Source: Congeria kusceri (taxonomy: Eukaryota > Mollusca > Bivalvia > Myida > Dreissenidae). From it: DNA of 64,000 nucleotides. The stretch is from assembly GCA_027627225.1 (NCBI GenBank), contig JAPFQT010000034.1, positions 619,001-683,000 on the forward strand, in the 5' to 3' direction. The first letter of the stretch is position 1, and each line of letters begins with the position of its first letter. The notes below the pieces were generated by a model. It saw only the letters and a list, made by a program, of their open reading frames with translations, did no database searches and was not told the DNA's origin. The position numbers and the translations under genes were made by a program. Shown here piece after piece: positions 48,007-59,566 of this stretch.

Positions 48007-48080
48007 ACGGTGGGGCTAGCTCTTTCGCTACGGGGTTAGTGTCCGCCTCTCTCCCAGAGGACCCTGGATCAATCTTCCAC
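48007..48080 (+). repeat. Degenerate tRNA-like SINE head
   Basis: The segment 'ggggttagtgtccgcctctc' followed by 'ccagaggaccctgg' resembles the anticodon-arm and B-box side of a tRNA-derived sequence. The B box (atcaatctt) is too degenerate for a functional tRNA, and a cloverleaf cannot be drawn. Most likely a decayed tRNA-derived SINE. Confidence 0.35.
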
Positions 48081-49552
48081 AGTCTCTAAAGACTTTTTCA
48101 CTGACTTTTTAATGACTTTGTGGAGTTTGGGTATTACCAGGGTATTCATGCTTATTCAAATGATGAATATTCATGTACTATTTTAGTGGTGAATTGATAA
48201 CTTGAATTAGGTATAACCACAAGGGAGGTAACTGCGTATGACGCTGTTTACTGCTTGGCAGAAAAGTTGTCAGTTACTGGTGTTTTTTATAGTGATTTTA
48301 GAGACTTTAACATTGATTGAAGTAATTCTTGCTAATCAATAATTGCTAATCAATAATAAAAGTTAATACATTAAAGCTGTGGTGCACCAGGTTTTTTTTC
48401 CACAAAATTTGAATGCAAAACCTAGAAATTTTCAGAAGAAATATTAATTTCACTTGTTTTCTATCAAAATGTTGTGCACCATTCCAAATTTGGTATTATT
48501 TAAATGGCAAACTACTTGTCTTGATGATGCAATTCATTTTAGAACAATAAAAAGCTGTAATCTATCAATAATTCATAGATAACGAAATGAGGTAATAATT
48601 TTACATGTTTATCCAAGATGGCGGCAACCATGTTGGTATTGTTCATTACTGTAATAACTTACTATGTGTATTCCCGGAGACGAACATAAGAAATTTTGTT
48701 TAATTGATGGACTGCTTGACAATTTGACAATGTCTATTGGAGATTAAATGAAAACAACATGTTCCATGTTGATAAAAAAAAGCATCTAAAATTGTTGTTT
48801 ATTGTCGTGGGCTGACTAAAATGCAAAATCTACATGCACATCTATGAAAATAGTATTAATACCCAAGAATAAGGCTTGCATTTTTAAACATACAATAATT
48901 ACTCAATATAATATGTGTATAATATAAAACACCTTCTTAGATTTCAATAGAAGACAATTTAATGCATGTACATGCGTAAATTAAGCTTACAAATTAATGG
49001 CTTTCCAAATTACTTCTACATCATTATTTATAAATAGTTTATAACAAATTAAATGACAAAATGACTATAAATGTTTCAATAACATACTGTCAGTGAAGGT
49101 GATCATCAAATTTATAATATATTTATTGTTACATAAAGTTAAGAATATTGAGCAATTTATGAATTTTTTTAAACAAGTCATTTATAAGGTTTTTCTTTTA
49201 TTACTGGCATAAAAACAAACACATCTAGAGGATTATACTTATTTTGTAAATAGATATTTAAATAACTTAAAGGTTTTAGAATATGGCATTGACAATATTT
49301 TTTATATATAGCAACTATGTAGTATTAAATACTGACTTTATTTTCCTTAAATGTTAAATTTAAGATGTTGCAGAGTTACAGCATCTATACAAAGATCTTA
49401 ACAAAGGACAAAAAAAGAAAACTAAAGAAAACTAACTTAAAAGTAAGGTTGCCGATAATTCAACAAACAAATCTACAATAAACACCATCCAAATAATCAC
49501 ATTCAACTAGATAAATATTTCAATTAATTGAGTTGTTTTTCATTTATAATAT
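48081..49552. other. AT-rich non-coding stretch
   Basis: No gene, element end or tandem repeat recognised. Confidence 0.4.
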
Positions 49553-49824
49553 AATTGAGGCGTGCCGTGGGAAAACCAGGCTTAATACATGTGCGTTAAG
49601 TGTCGTCCCGGATTAGCCAGTGCAGTCTGCACAGGCTAATCCCAGACAACACTTTACGCCTACAGTGGATTTATGTTCAGGAGAGACTTCATCATTGAAT
49701 CAGAAAACACCATATAAGTGGAAGGTGTCGTCCCGGATAAGCCTGTTCAGACTTCACAGTCTAATCCGGGACAACACTTAACGCACAAGCATTAAGCCCG
49801 GTTATCCCACGACATGCCTCAATT
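49553..49824. mobile_element. Foldback MITE with CGTCCCGGATTAGCC arms
   Basis: The left end reads 'aattgaggcgtgccgtggga' and the right end in reverse complement reads 'aattgaggcatgtcgtggga'. Four internal arms carry 'gtcgtcccggattagcc'-type words in alternating orientation ('ggctaatcccagacaacact', 'cgtcccggataagcctgttc', 'taatccgggacaacacttaa'). The 272-bp unit is thus nearly palindromic at two levels. From memory this family is very abundant in dreissenid-like bivalves. Confidence 0.8.
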
Positions 49825-50189
49825 AATATTATTTGTGGTGCTGTTTAAATTAAAATAGCTCAAAGTTCAGCTTCAAATGTTAATATGTATTTTAACATCA
49901 TTATTTAACCATTTTTTGGACACCTTTTTTCATGGTTTTCTGAAAAAAAAACTAATGACAGTACAATTTAGTTTCAAGGTTCTTTGTTTTATACTTTAAA
50001 TGTCCCAATATATATGCGCAAAATTTCATCTACCTATCATATGAAGAAAAAAATAGGTGGTTATCGCTACAGTATAGAATATAAACAGGGAAACTGACCG
50101 ATATGTGCCATGTTCTAGTACAAATTAACAGCTATTAATGTTGTTGTTTCTGTGTAAAAATATGTTTTTGATACTTAAATAATTTGTTA
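49825..50189. other. AT-rich non-coding stretch
   Basis: Nothing recognised. Confidence 0.4.
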
Positions 50190-50195
50190 TATTGC

Positions 50196-51539
50196 CAGTC
50201 TTCACAAATAAGTTTTAAAAGCAGTGGACCGTCGGTTCACCAAACTAGCTAAATCAACTGGACCGTACAACAATTTAGTGGACCACAGTTTGATTGTAGA
50301 TTTTCATTCCCTCTTACGTATATATACAGCATCAATGATTTTATTAAAAAAATAAAATGAAAGCAATTATGGTTTTCAGACTTTTATTCTAACAGTAAGT
50401 AACATGAATCATGTATTTATTACATTCACTCTCAATAAAAATATGCCAAAATATTAATACAAGATCGCCAGTTAAATCAAATACCAGGTGTATACCAGGC
50501 CTATTTGAGTTCAGTACTGGCCCAAATGGCCGAGCTGGTACCTGGGATGAAATTTACTTGAATGCGCAGATCAAATGGAAACTCCTCCACTCGCTAGGAT
50601 TGCAGAACATGGACTCCCTACTCCTTAAGAGTTGGGGTCCCAGTAATTGTTACCAAAGCCCCCCCCCCCTCCCCACCCACTCCTTTAACTATAAATGCTT
50701 CGAGTCCAACAGTTATTTTTTTTTAATCCATTGTTGAGTAACAAAACATTTTTACTTTCACTGACTTAACTTCCGCTAACTTTCGTGAAAATGTGGCAGC
50801 ATAAGTTTTTGGGTGTAATCAGTGTATAGTTATACTTTTGTATAGCTCGTTCATTAGAAAACACGCGTAGTCATAGCAATATTTTCTTTAAAACAAATGA
50901 AGACGTACCTTTGACATTCGGCAAACACAATTTGTCAACATCCCATTTCGTATTTTAAGTAAACATTTTGCAAACAATAATATACTGACTTATGTTAGTA
51001 TGTAGTATTGTATTTATTATGTGGGTGTTACAAACACGCAGGTAACAACATGCACGAAAATGTGTTACAAATTTCTTAACCTTTACCAACAATGACGGGG
51101 TGATTAACATTTTATCAACTACACTCATCTACATATTGGAAATGTAATGCATTATCATTGGCTGACTGGGTGACTGTAGTAAATCTAGCTCCTCCTGCTT
51201 ACAGATTTTGTCGATAATTGACACGCTGATGCAGAAGGAGTGTGTTTATTGCCGAGTAGGCGTTCTTTGTTTTAGAAAAACAGGCATACGCAAGCGCAAA
51301 TGGTTGCGAATTTGACACCGAATTTTATGGCGTCTTTACATAAAAGTATGCATCCAAATAAGTTGATTTTAGCTTTACCAAAAATTATTGGCTGAACATT
51401 TTTAGGGATTTCTGGTATCAAAATTATCAAGGGAAATTTCTTAGCTTGACCGCTGGTCCAGTTTACTTGAAACTTTTGTTGGACCGAGCGAAAATTATGT
51501 GGACTCGGTCCAAGGTCCACCGCTTACCGTCGAAGACTG
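50196..51539. mobile_element. hAT-like element, TSD tattgc
   Basis: The left end starts CAGTCTTC and within 30 bp reads AGCAGTGGACC. The right end in reverse complement starts CAGTCTTC and then reads AAGCGGTGGACC. The 6-bp tattgc is on both sides (50190-50195 and 51540-51545). 'tggaccg' words recur near both ends. A C-run lies at 50660-50670. The ORF at 50411-50737 lacks a recognisable domain. Confidence 0.7.
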
Positions 51540-51545
51540 TATTGC

Positions 51546-52410
51546 AGAAACTTACAAAATTCATTAAAGACCACCGGTTCTTGCAAGTATTGTTAGTTGA
51601 ACACTTGGAACAAGTTTTTGGACATTTTTGTTCAATGCCCATTTTGTCTTCTTCAGGGTCATTTAAAAGAAAATATCATGAAAATTACACCTTTTGACCT
51701 ATTCTGAAAAAATAAACTGTTTTGAACTTGTGAATGAATGTTCTGTTTCATGGATTGCACTTTTTTTGAATGAAATCCTTTCCTAAAAAACTTTAATGTC
51801 AATTACTACAAGTGGAAATAAAACTTACTATTTTGGTAAGTTCGGGGTTGTGTGTTGCAACAAACCGTGACCTCATACATGTGATCATAAGCAACCTGGT
51901 CAAGTTTATTCACTCTTTGTAAAATGTACGATGTTGACAATGCACGAATCTCACTACACAAAGGGAGACAATCTAGTCAGTTGTTACTATACATGTGTCA
52001 GATGAGTTACTTCCCTTGTGTTGATTCCAGCGTTGCAGAACGTCTTCTTTCCTGTCGAGTAATCACAACTCGTACTTAGAAGAATGTACACCACGTCCGA
52101 CGTTGCAGAAGTATAATGCTTACGTGAATCAGACACATTCTAGTTATTAGACGACTTTAAATGCAAATTACTGGGTCCATGCGTTCGTACCACCTTCCTG
52201 GAACCGTTAATGTAAACCCCGCCAAAACATCCGTATGCGCGCGCAGCTAGTCTGGCATCCCTAGAAATTACTCGAACAAATATTAGCTATAACAAAATCA
52301 GATTGCTTCTTGTTGAATTCTAAACGTAGTATTGAAACATAACTAGAAGACTTATATCTAGATGAAAACTATTACAAATTCATATATGCAAGGAACAACA
52401 AATATATATT
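51546..52410. other. Unassigned sequence
   Basis: No gene recognised. 'acaaagggagacaa' and 'acttcccttgtg' (51957-52021) form a loose inverted pair that may be ends of a small repeat. Confidence 0.35.
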
Positions 52411-52580
52411 GATCTCCTGTGTTATGATTAATCTCCCCTGTGATGATTGATCTCCCCTGTTATGATTGATCTCCCGAGCTATTATTGATCTCCCCTGCTA
52501 TGAATGATCGCTTCTGCTATTATTGATCTCTCCTGCAATGATTGATCTCCCCTGCTATGATTGATCTCACTGACATGATT
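52411..52580 (+). repeat. Minisatellite of ~19-bp units
   Basis: About nine diverged copies of 'attgatctcccctgctatg' with substitutions (ctcccgag, cgcttctg, ctctcctg). No coding role is evident. Confidence 0.8.
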
Positions 52581-55500
52581 GACGTTTAATGTTCTCTACC
52601 ATTCACATTCCAAGGTCATTCCAGCATTTAATTCACGGCCTATAATCATTTTTATGCAATTAGGCGCAAAAAATTGTTTGCAGAACCCCCCTCCCCCCTC
52701 TGATGTCAATTTTTTTCTGATTTTCAGCAAAAAAGAGCAGTTTTCGCTTATATTATAAGTTTCTTGTCTGAAATCTCTTTTTCTTTGACCTTATTTATAG
52801 TTAAGGTAAGTTCTTTTTTGGGAGACGTTTAAACACTTTACATGCCCCCAATATACTTAAACTGTGTGGTGAATATGCGGCGATGAAAAAAAAAGTTAAA
52901 CAACACAAGTTACATTTTACCCCCCTCCTAGAGTATTTGTTTGAGATGTAAGCGGAAACCAACCTTTTTTGGCCTTACTGTACGGACGAGTGTGTCATGG
53001 GGATTTTTCACCACAATTTTGCGCCAACGAGCACTTATACTTGGAATATAGGCTGCACTGTTGTGTCTACACCGGTCTGACAGACCTGTGTACTCACGCT
53101 CTAAGCATTATGGGTATGCGCTACTTTCTAGCATAGCTCTCAACAATCTCCGCGCAGAGATTGGACTGGCATCGAGCATAGCTCTAATGAAATCCCTGCC
53201 GTCATAACAAACCTCGTGATGATGATCGATTTAAATCTTCGAGATAGTATTTATGGTTTTAATTAGTTATTTCATTTCCTGTTTTCATTATTGACTGCAA
53301 ACGATATATAAAAAGTACAATTATGTAGAAAATTGCACTGAGTTGCAGTAAATAAGTAAAAGTTACAAATACGTAATCCTTCCAGATCTGGAAGGATTTT
53401 ACTTGCGATGGCAGTGGTTACCGTTAACCGATAGAGGAGGCAACCGCTGCGAGGAGTTTGAGCTCGCAATGGTTGATTTAACATGATGGTTTGATACCAG
53501 TAAATCTGTGTTTCCCTCCGTTTTAATGAAAATGTCAGACATGCCTTTGTGGTTATTTCTAATATCCGCTGTGTGTTTGGACATTTTTGTGCATTTCTTT
53601 GGAGGCTAACCTGAAAGATGAGCTTCTGGAGTGTGTTCACTGTGGCATGGGGCTTTTGTCGAAATATGAATGCCGAAACCCTAGTTTCTGCCGGTGTCTG
53701 CATTCAAGCGAGGAGCATTTTCTTAGAAGTAACATGCCAAATCTTTTTATTGCAATTTTCGGAAGAGGAAAGATTATTCTTTTAACAGACACCAAGCTTG
53801 CACAATCTGAAATCTGACAGTTCGCCGTTTTACAATGGGACCCTATGGGAATTGGATTTACTGGCATCTAACCTTGAATTTTCACACAAAACGAAATGGA
53901 AAGAAGCTTTTTATAATAATTACGCTAAACAGCGGTAAACATGAACTACTGTTGTTTTATTTAACAGAAATATATTATACTACATGTATTAGTATTAACT
54001 GAATATTAGACTTATTAATAGTATCAATAAAGTCATTTCATGAAACAACTTCCATACGCGGGATTTCTTCATGCGTAAGCACATTTCGCCGTTTGGGGCG
54101 AAATAATGCGGCTAAGTACAGAGGTTTGGCGTGTGACGTCATCCTCTGTGCATAGACTGTAGGCTGCACTAGTTGCAGTCGAAGTAGTTTGGTAGTAGAA
54201 ATCGTAGCACGTGCATCTGTACTGGGCCCGTTTTACATTGAATAAACAAACAATAAAACACTGCATTACTTTAAATCATATAGACGTTTTACATGAAATT
54301 TAAATGCATGGAATTGACCCATATGTAATGACGAGGTACAGTGTCAAGTGTCCTTTCGATATCGCATTAAACGAATCCCAAGATTTATTAAAATGTGGTT
54401 GCAAATAGATATTATGGCTAAATTAAGGCAATTTAAAATTAACTGAATTTGTTTGTATGAACATGAATCAGTCTGGTCAATTTTAAATACCCATATATTA
54501 CAGACAAATGAATTTTTTATAGATTTTGCATTATACACTAACCCACACCAAATTGATTTTACTTACAGTTTTGATATTTTGTTGCTCCGTGAGCTCCATG
54601 TATTTATATCAATAGGAAATGTTTATAAATGGCGGTCCCAAAAAACGTTGTCCTGGTCTGATATTAAATATAGGTCAGCTGTTGTATGTCTACAAAATGA
54701 TTATTGTGTATATAGTAATTAAACATTTTGAAAAGATTAAGATATAAGTTGACACAGATAAGTGTTTGTATTTTAAATGTTCTTCATTAAGCTTTTATTT
54801 AACATATACAAATACTCTGAAATCAACACGTTTGTGGTTATCATTAAATTCACATACTAGAATATAATAATTGTGTAATATGGTATTACATATTAAAGCA
54901 GAAGTCCAGAAATATGTTAATAAAATAAAACTTTGCAGAAATCGTCTTTATGGACATCTTAACGATCAAAATACAAAAACCGCATTGAAATCGGTAAAAT
55001 AATAACGTTTTGGTAACATTTTATCTGCATACAATTGCTGGTGATGCCTCTGGAGTAAATCATCATGTACATCGGTGATCAGTGTATATTCCGTTCGTAC
55101 CAAGCGTTTTCGGACATAGACATCATAAAAAGCTTTTCGTAAATAAGAAACAGTTTTCAGTCGAATAACCGTCATTACCGTTTAATAGAATTAATGTCAA
55201 TTTAAAATGTATTGAATTATATTCTATGGACTCTGGCTTTAAAAAAGTTTTAATACCAAAATAAGATATAAACCCTCGTCATATTGTTTTCGTCATATTT
55301 TAAATTCATTAATACATTGTAAGTGCAAATGGGGGAGAATTTGTTTTGTTGGAAACGTTCTAGGGGCGAAAGGTCAGGTGAACGAAACGTATTAGGGGCA
55401 AAACGTCAACAAAAATAGTGGTTGAATATCCTACGTTAATCGGTTACCGTTCGACTGAATAGCAAAAGTGCTCCTTTGTACGAAAACAATCTCAAAGTTA

Positions 55501-55779
55501 CGTTTGGAAAGACTGGTGCGCAAATAAACATAATAATTTGAAGATATTTATATAAAAACATGCACATGGATATCTGTTTTTATTTTAAACAAGTATTTTT
55601 AATATAAATGATTATTATATAGCCTATACATCATTGCAAGTCCATTTGGTTGATAGAAAGCCCTTTCCGCTCTTCAGTTTTGTTGTTGTTGTTGTCCAAA
55701 TCAAGTATACCACAATGGCGGATATTTTGATAGGAAAGGTTGAAGAAATAAAGAATTTGACGTAACAACTGACATAAAG
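52581..55779. other. Non-coding stretch with one perfect palindrome
   Basis: A 24-bp perfect palindrome centred on AGATCT (53375-53398, arms 'aatccttccaga') lies near the end of a minus-strand ORF (53272-53703). ORFs on both strands in 53,270-53,870 overlap each other and have no recognisable domains. No transposon ends were resolved. Confidence 0.4.
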
Positions 55780-56100
55780 GTCCCAACAAACATGCCCACA
55801 TCGGCCCGATATTGGCTAGATGATGGCATATCGGTAGAAGTTTGCCGATGTTGGGCCGACATCGGACCGACATGTCTGTAAAACACACATTATTTTGTTA
55901 AGAGTTAAGACCCTTTTTGCAATGTTCTATTTTAGTTAATCCATCTGGTTTAATAACGTTTGAATAGGTTGCATATTATAAAATTGATATTTATAGGACA
56001 ATGTCGACCCGATGTCGGCCCGTTGTTATAAAAATATTTATAACTCGACAGTTTAAAATATGATATCGGCCCAACATAGGCCCGATATCATAATTAACAC
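55780..56100. repeat. Cluster of palindromic ATCGGCCCGAT-type repeats upstream of the transposase
   Basis: At least six related words occur: 'catcggcccgatattggc' (55799), 'gccgatgttgggccgacatc' (55844), 'catcggaccgaca' (55860), 'tgtcgacccgatgtcggccc' (56002), 'gatatcggcccaacat' (56062) and 'taggcccgatatc' (56077). They appear in both orientations, as expected for subterminal transposase-binding repeats of CACTA-like elements. The alternative is a separate ~500-bp MITE: 'caaacatgcc' at 55788 is mirrored by 'ggcatgtttg' near 56268. Confidence 0.6.
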
Positions 56101-56770
56101 TCAAGAGAAAAGGTAACTTTGATTATTTTCTTTTTAATTACTTGTTGCATTAAACTGTATATGTCTGTTTTAAAACTGTGAATGATACTTGGTATAAAAT
56201 AAAAATATAATGGTGTGTCAAGGGAGAGTAACAGTTGTCAAATGGAATTACCCTGGTTGTTTCCCTTGGCATGTTTGCAGTGAATCGAGATCTGTCCCGG
56301 CGTTGGAAGTAACCAAAATAAATTATGTAAACCATCTAAATTTATATTACATAATATTATAAAATACCTTTCATTTAATTAATATAGTTTTCAAATTATT
56401 TTTTCTTTAAATATGCGTTTGAAATATTTTACTTTAAAATATATTCAGTCCTGTATGATCATAAAAATAGGCGGGACAAAGCTGCATTGATTCACTTTAA
56501 TATTATCAAGGTAAAAACAATCTGCCCTGAACTCTTTTAACTATTTATGTTAGGAATCAATTTTAATTGTTTATCCACAAGATTTTTTGACACTTCTTGT
56601 GAGTGCTGTTTCTCTGAAATTGTTATCTGTCATTAAATGTCACATGTTTCCGCGACGTTTACTGTTTAATTTCATTAATAAATGGCTAGTCAGCTATTGG
56701 TTGTTTAAGTAAAATATTTTTAATAAATTTTGGTGAAACTGGAACATTCCGTGTAAGTATTATATTAGCA
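56101..56770. other. AT-rich leader region upstream of the transposase
   Basis: No gene. It presumably contains the transposase promoter, but no TATA or initiator can be singled out. The ATG at 56771 is the first in a long open frame. Confidence 0.4.
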
Positions 56771-58712
56771 ATGTCAAAATCAAGGGATAAAACATACTGG
56801 AAATCATACCGACAGGTAAAAAAAAATGTTTCTAGACACATAAATCATGTTTACAATGCTGAGGAATGTTCCAGTACACCCGATGCAACAGGCAATTTTG
56901 TCTCTTTTATTTCCAAACATCCAGTCAGCGATCATAGTGGTACTGAACTTGCTATTAGCACAGATTCACAGGAAACTCCAACATTAAATGAAAGTGAATC
57001 TGATAATGACTTCTCAGTTTTGTCCGATTCCTCTCAAATGTCAGAAAATGATTCTTCAGACACAGATGTTGAAAATGATTTTAATAATCAGCTTTCTAAA
57101 TGGGCTGCAAAGTACAATATAACTCATACAGCTTTGCGGGCATTACTTAAGATTTTGAATCCGTTTCACGAATGCCTCCCGAAAGATCCAAGAACACTTA
57201 TGGAAACAAAGAAAAACATTGAAATTTCTGGCATTGAAGGTGGTCACTATTACCATTGCGGAATAGAGCATGGTATAAGAAACCAACTGGCAAGGTTTTC
57301 TGTTGACCAATTTACAAATAGTAATGAAACGCTTAAAATGCAAGTGAATATCGATGGTATTCCTTTGTTCAAAAGCTCTAATACACAGTTCTGGCCTATA
57401 CTTGGGAGAATTGTACATCCGATTACTCATGAACCTTTCATTATAGGAATTTTTGTTGGAGACAAAAAACCAAGTGATATTCAAAGTTTTTTGCATGATT
57501 TTGTCAATGAAATGAAGATACTTGAACAAAGGTCCATTTCTGCAACAATCGCTGGAATGCATTTTGAATTTCAAATTGCAATTTCTTGTGTTATATGTGA
57601 TACTCCAGCTCGTGCATTTGTCAAACAAACAAAAGGACACAGTGGTTATTATGGATGTGATAAATGTGTCACAAAAGGTGTGTGGAATGGGAAACTCACA
57701 TTCCCAGAAATAGATTCGGATCTTAGAACCGATGTCCAGTTTGATGAGTTGACAAATGCTGAACATCATTTAGGGTTTTCTCCTTTTAGTGACCTCAATA
57801 TTGGAATGGTTACTCAGTTCCCAATAGATTTCATGCATCTTGTTTGTCTTGGCGTTGTTAAGCGTTTGCTTACCCTCTGGATTAAAGGCCCACTTGATTT
57901 GCAGAGAATATCTGCGTCATCAGTTCGACGTATATCAGACAGTTTGCTTGTAATGCGAAAGCATATTCCACGTGAATTTCTTCGGAAAGGCAGGTCTCTT
58001 TGAGGTTGATAGGTGGAAAGCTTCAGAGTTTCGCCAGTTTTTATTGTATACTGGGCCTCTTTGCTTGTTTAGTGTTCTTGATCAAGGTATCTACAGACAT
58101 TTTATGCTGCTGTTTGTAGGGATATATTGCTTATCAAGCAATTTGTATTGTAGAGATTATTGTTCATATGCAAACCAAATTCTACGACTGTTTGTTTCAG
58201 ATTTTGCAAGGTTGTATGGTCCAGATATGGTTGTCTATAATGTCCATGGCCTTGTACATCTAGCTGCTGATGTTGAAAAATTTGGGCCACTTGAAAACTA
58301 TTCGGCATTTGTATTTGAAAGTTTCCTTTACCGACTTAAAAGACTTGTTCGTAAACCAAATTATCCATTGCAGCAGGTAATTGGAAGACTTTCTGAAAAT
58401 TCTGATTTTGCAGAATCATCAAACATTCCAGCTTGCGGTCTTGTTAAAAAAGAACATAGGAATGGTCCATTACCTTATAATAAAAAAGACTTATTGCAAT
58501 TCAAAGAAATTCATCTCCCAATAGTGTTTCTATCAGTTGTTGAAGGAGACAATTGTATTATGATTGGAAATAGAGTAGCATTAGTACGAAATATATTGTG
58601 TGAGGAGGTTCTAAATGATAAGTTTATTATGTATGAAGAATTTCTCCATTTAGAAAATTTCTTTGAATACCCTCTGTCGTCAAAAGATTTGAAGATATTC
58701 CTTGTTTCATGA
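56771..58712 (+). CDS. CACTA-like (Tnp2/Transposase_21-type) transposase, one +1 frame change
   Basis: Probable DDE-type transposase for cut-and-paste DNA transposition, acting in the nucleus. The first frame (56771-58003, 410 aa) has a Ser/Asp/Glu-rich acidic stretch at about residues 65-103. It then carries the family pattern: QVNIDGIPLFKSSNTQFWPI (D195), CDTPARAF (D277) with YYGCDKC (C296, C299), and PIDFMHLVCLGVVKRLL (D353, H356). The second frame continues from about 58001 to 58712 with EVDRWKASEFRQFLLYTGP, YNVHGLVHLAADVEKFGPL and SAFVFESFLYRLKRLVRK (E516 in joined numbering). The joined length is about 646 aa. The frames meet at CTT-TGA (57998-58003), needing one skipped base; otherwise there are no internal stops. 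D195 and D277 are plausible catalytic residues, and either D353 or E516 the third; this is by analogy. No introns were seen. The DUF4806 gene follows on the same strand. Confidence 0.85.
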
Positions 58713-58953
58713 ATGTCGGGAGAGTTAAAATGTTGTAAGGTGTCAGATATATCTTGTAAATGTGTTCTGCTTCCTTTCCAAGAATCATTTGTGTCCATTC
58801 CACTAATTCATACATTATAAATGACATACTATCTTACAGATTAAAATATAGATGATATTAATTTATTAATATTATTAATCACTTTGTTTTGGGGGGAATT
58901 GTATAAAATATCTCAGTAAACAGTATTTTACAAACAATTTTGTTCTACGTTAA
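58713..58953 (+). other. Downstream region of the transposase gene
   Basis: No AATAAA close to the stop was identified; an A/T-rich 3' region leads to the TTAA-flanked MITE. Confidence 0.3.
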
Positions 58954-59431
58954 AGGGGCATATCGATGACTAGAACGGGATTTTATTATCGGAAATACAT
59001 TTATACATTAAAAAGAACTTATTAAATCATTTCTTAAAACACAGACCTTGGTGTTAAAAATATTCTGTAAACTGTATTTTAATACCCCCGGGACACTTTT
59101 CGGGGGTGCGGGGTAATCATAGTAGTAAAATATTTATGAATGAAATGTACTCTAGTATCCCGGTATGTGCATGCTCACTGACGATAATGGACTTTAAACG
59201 GTACTTCAGTGTAAAAAAATATTCATTAAAGCTTGTGAGTTCTGTGGCAGGTGAGTTCGAACCCTATTGCGACCGTATTGAAAATAATATTTTTGGGCGT
59301 TTTTTATGAACTATTTTCAACGATTTCATATATTAAGTATTGTTCCTCACAATTTTTTATTCATAAAAATTAGACTTGGTGTGATTTTGAATATTTGCCT
59401 TTATGTAGGGAAATACCGTCGATATGTCCCT
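58954..59431. mobile_element. TTAA-flanked MITE between the two genes
   Basis: The left end AGGGGCATATCGATG follows TTAA (58950-58953). The right end in reverse complement reads AGGGACATATCGACG and is followed by TTAA (59432-59435). TTAA target duplication is typical of piggyBac and Kolobok families; A-G-G-G starts are seen in Kolobok-type elements. The 478-bp body has no transposase. A 'gagttcgaaccc' word at about 59249 resembles a tRNA B box but has no matching A box. Confidence 0.7.
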
Positions 59432-59566
59432 TTAATATTGAAATACATTACCGGTATTTTAAGCTATATATTTAAAAAAACAGCACTCACAATCAGCTTA
59501 ACGTGGATACAATGTATGAAAATACAGTCATGCAGCTTCTGTCATTTCAGTATATATTATGTTGCA

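Noticed and set aside
48007..48080. Functional tRNA gene
   Set aside because: The B box is degenerate and acceptor and T arms do not pair; kept only as a weak SINE head.
53272..53867. Overlapping ORFs on both strands around a BglII-like palindrome
   Set aside because: No domain signature, no preferred strand and no splice context; treated as chance.
57143..57769. 208-aa minus-strand ORF
   Set aside because: It is antisense to the transposase, which has clear family motifs on the plus strand.
59240..59260. tRNA B-box-like word gagttcgaaccc
   Set aside because: No A box at the right distance and no cloverleaf can be formed.
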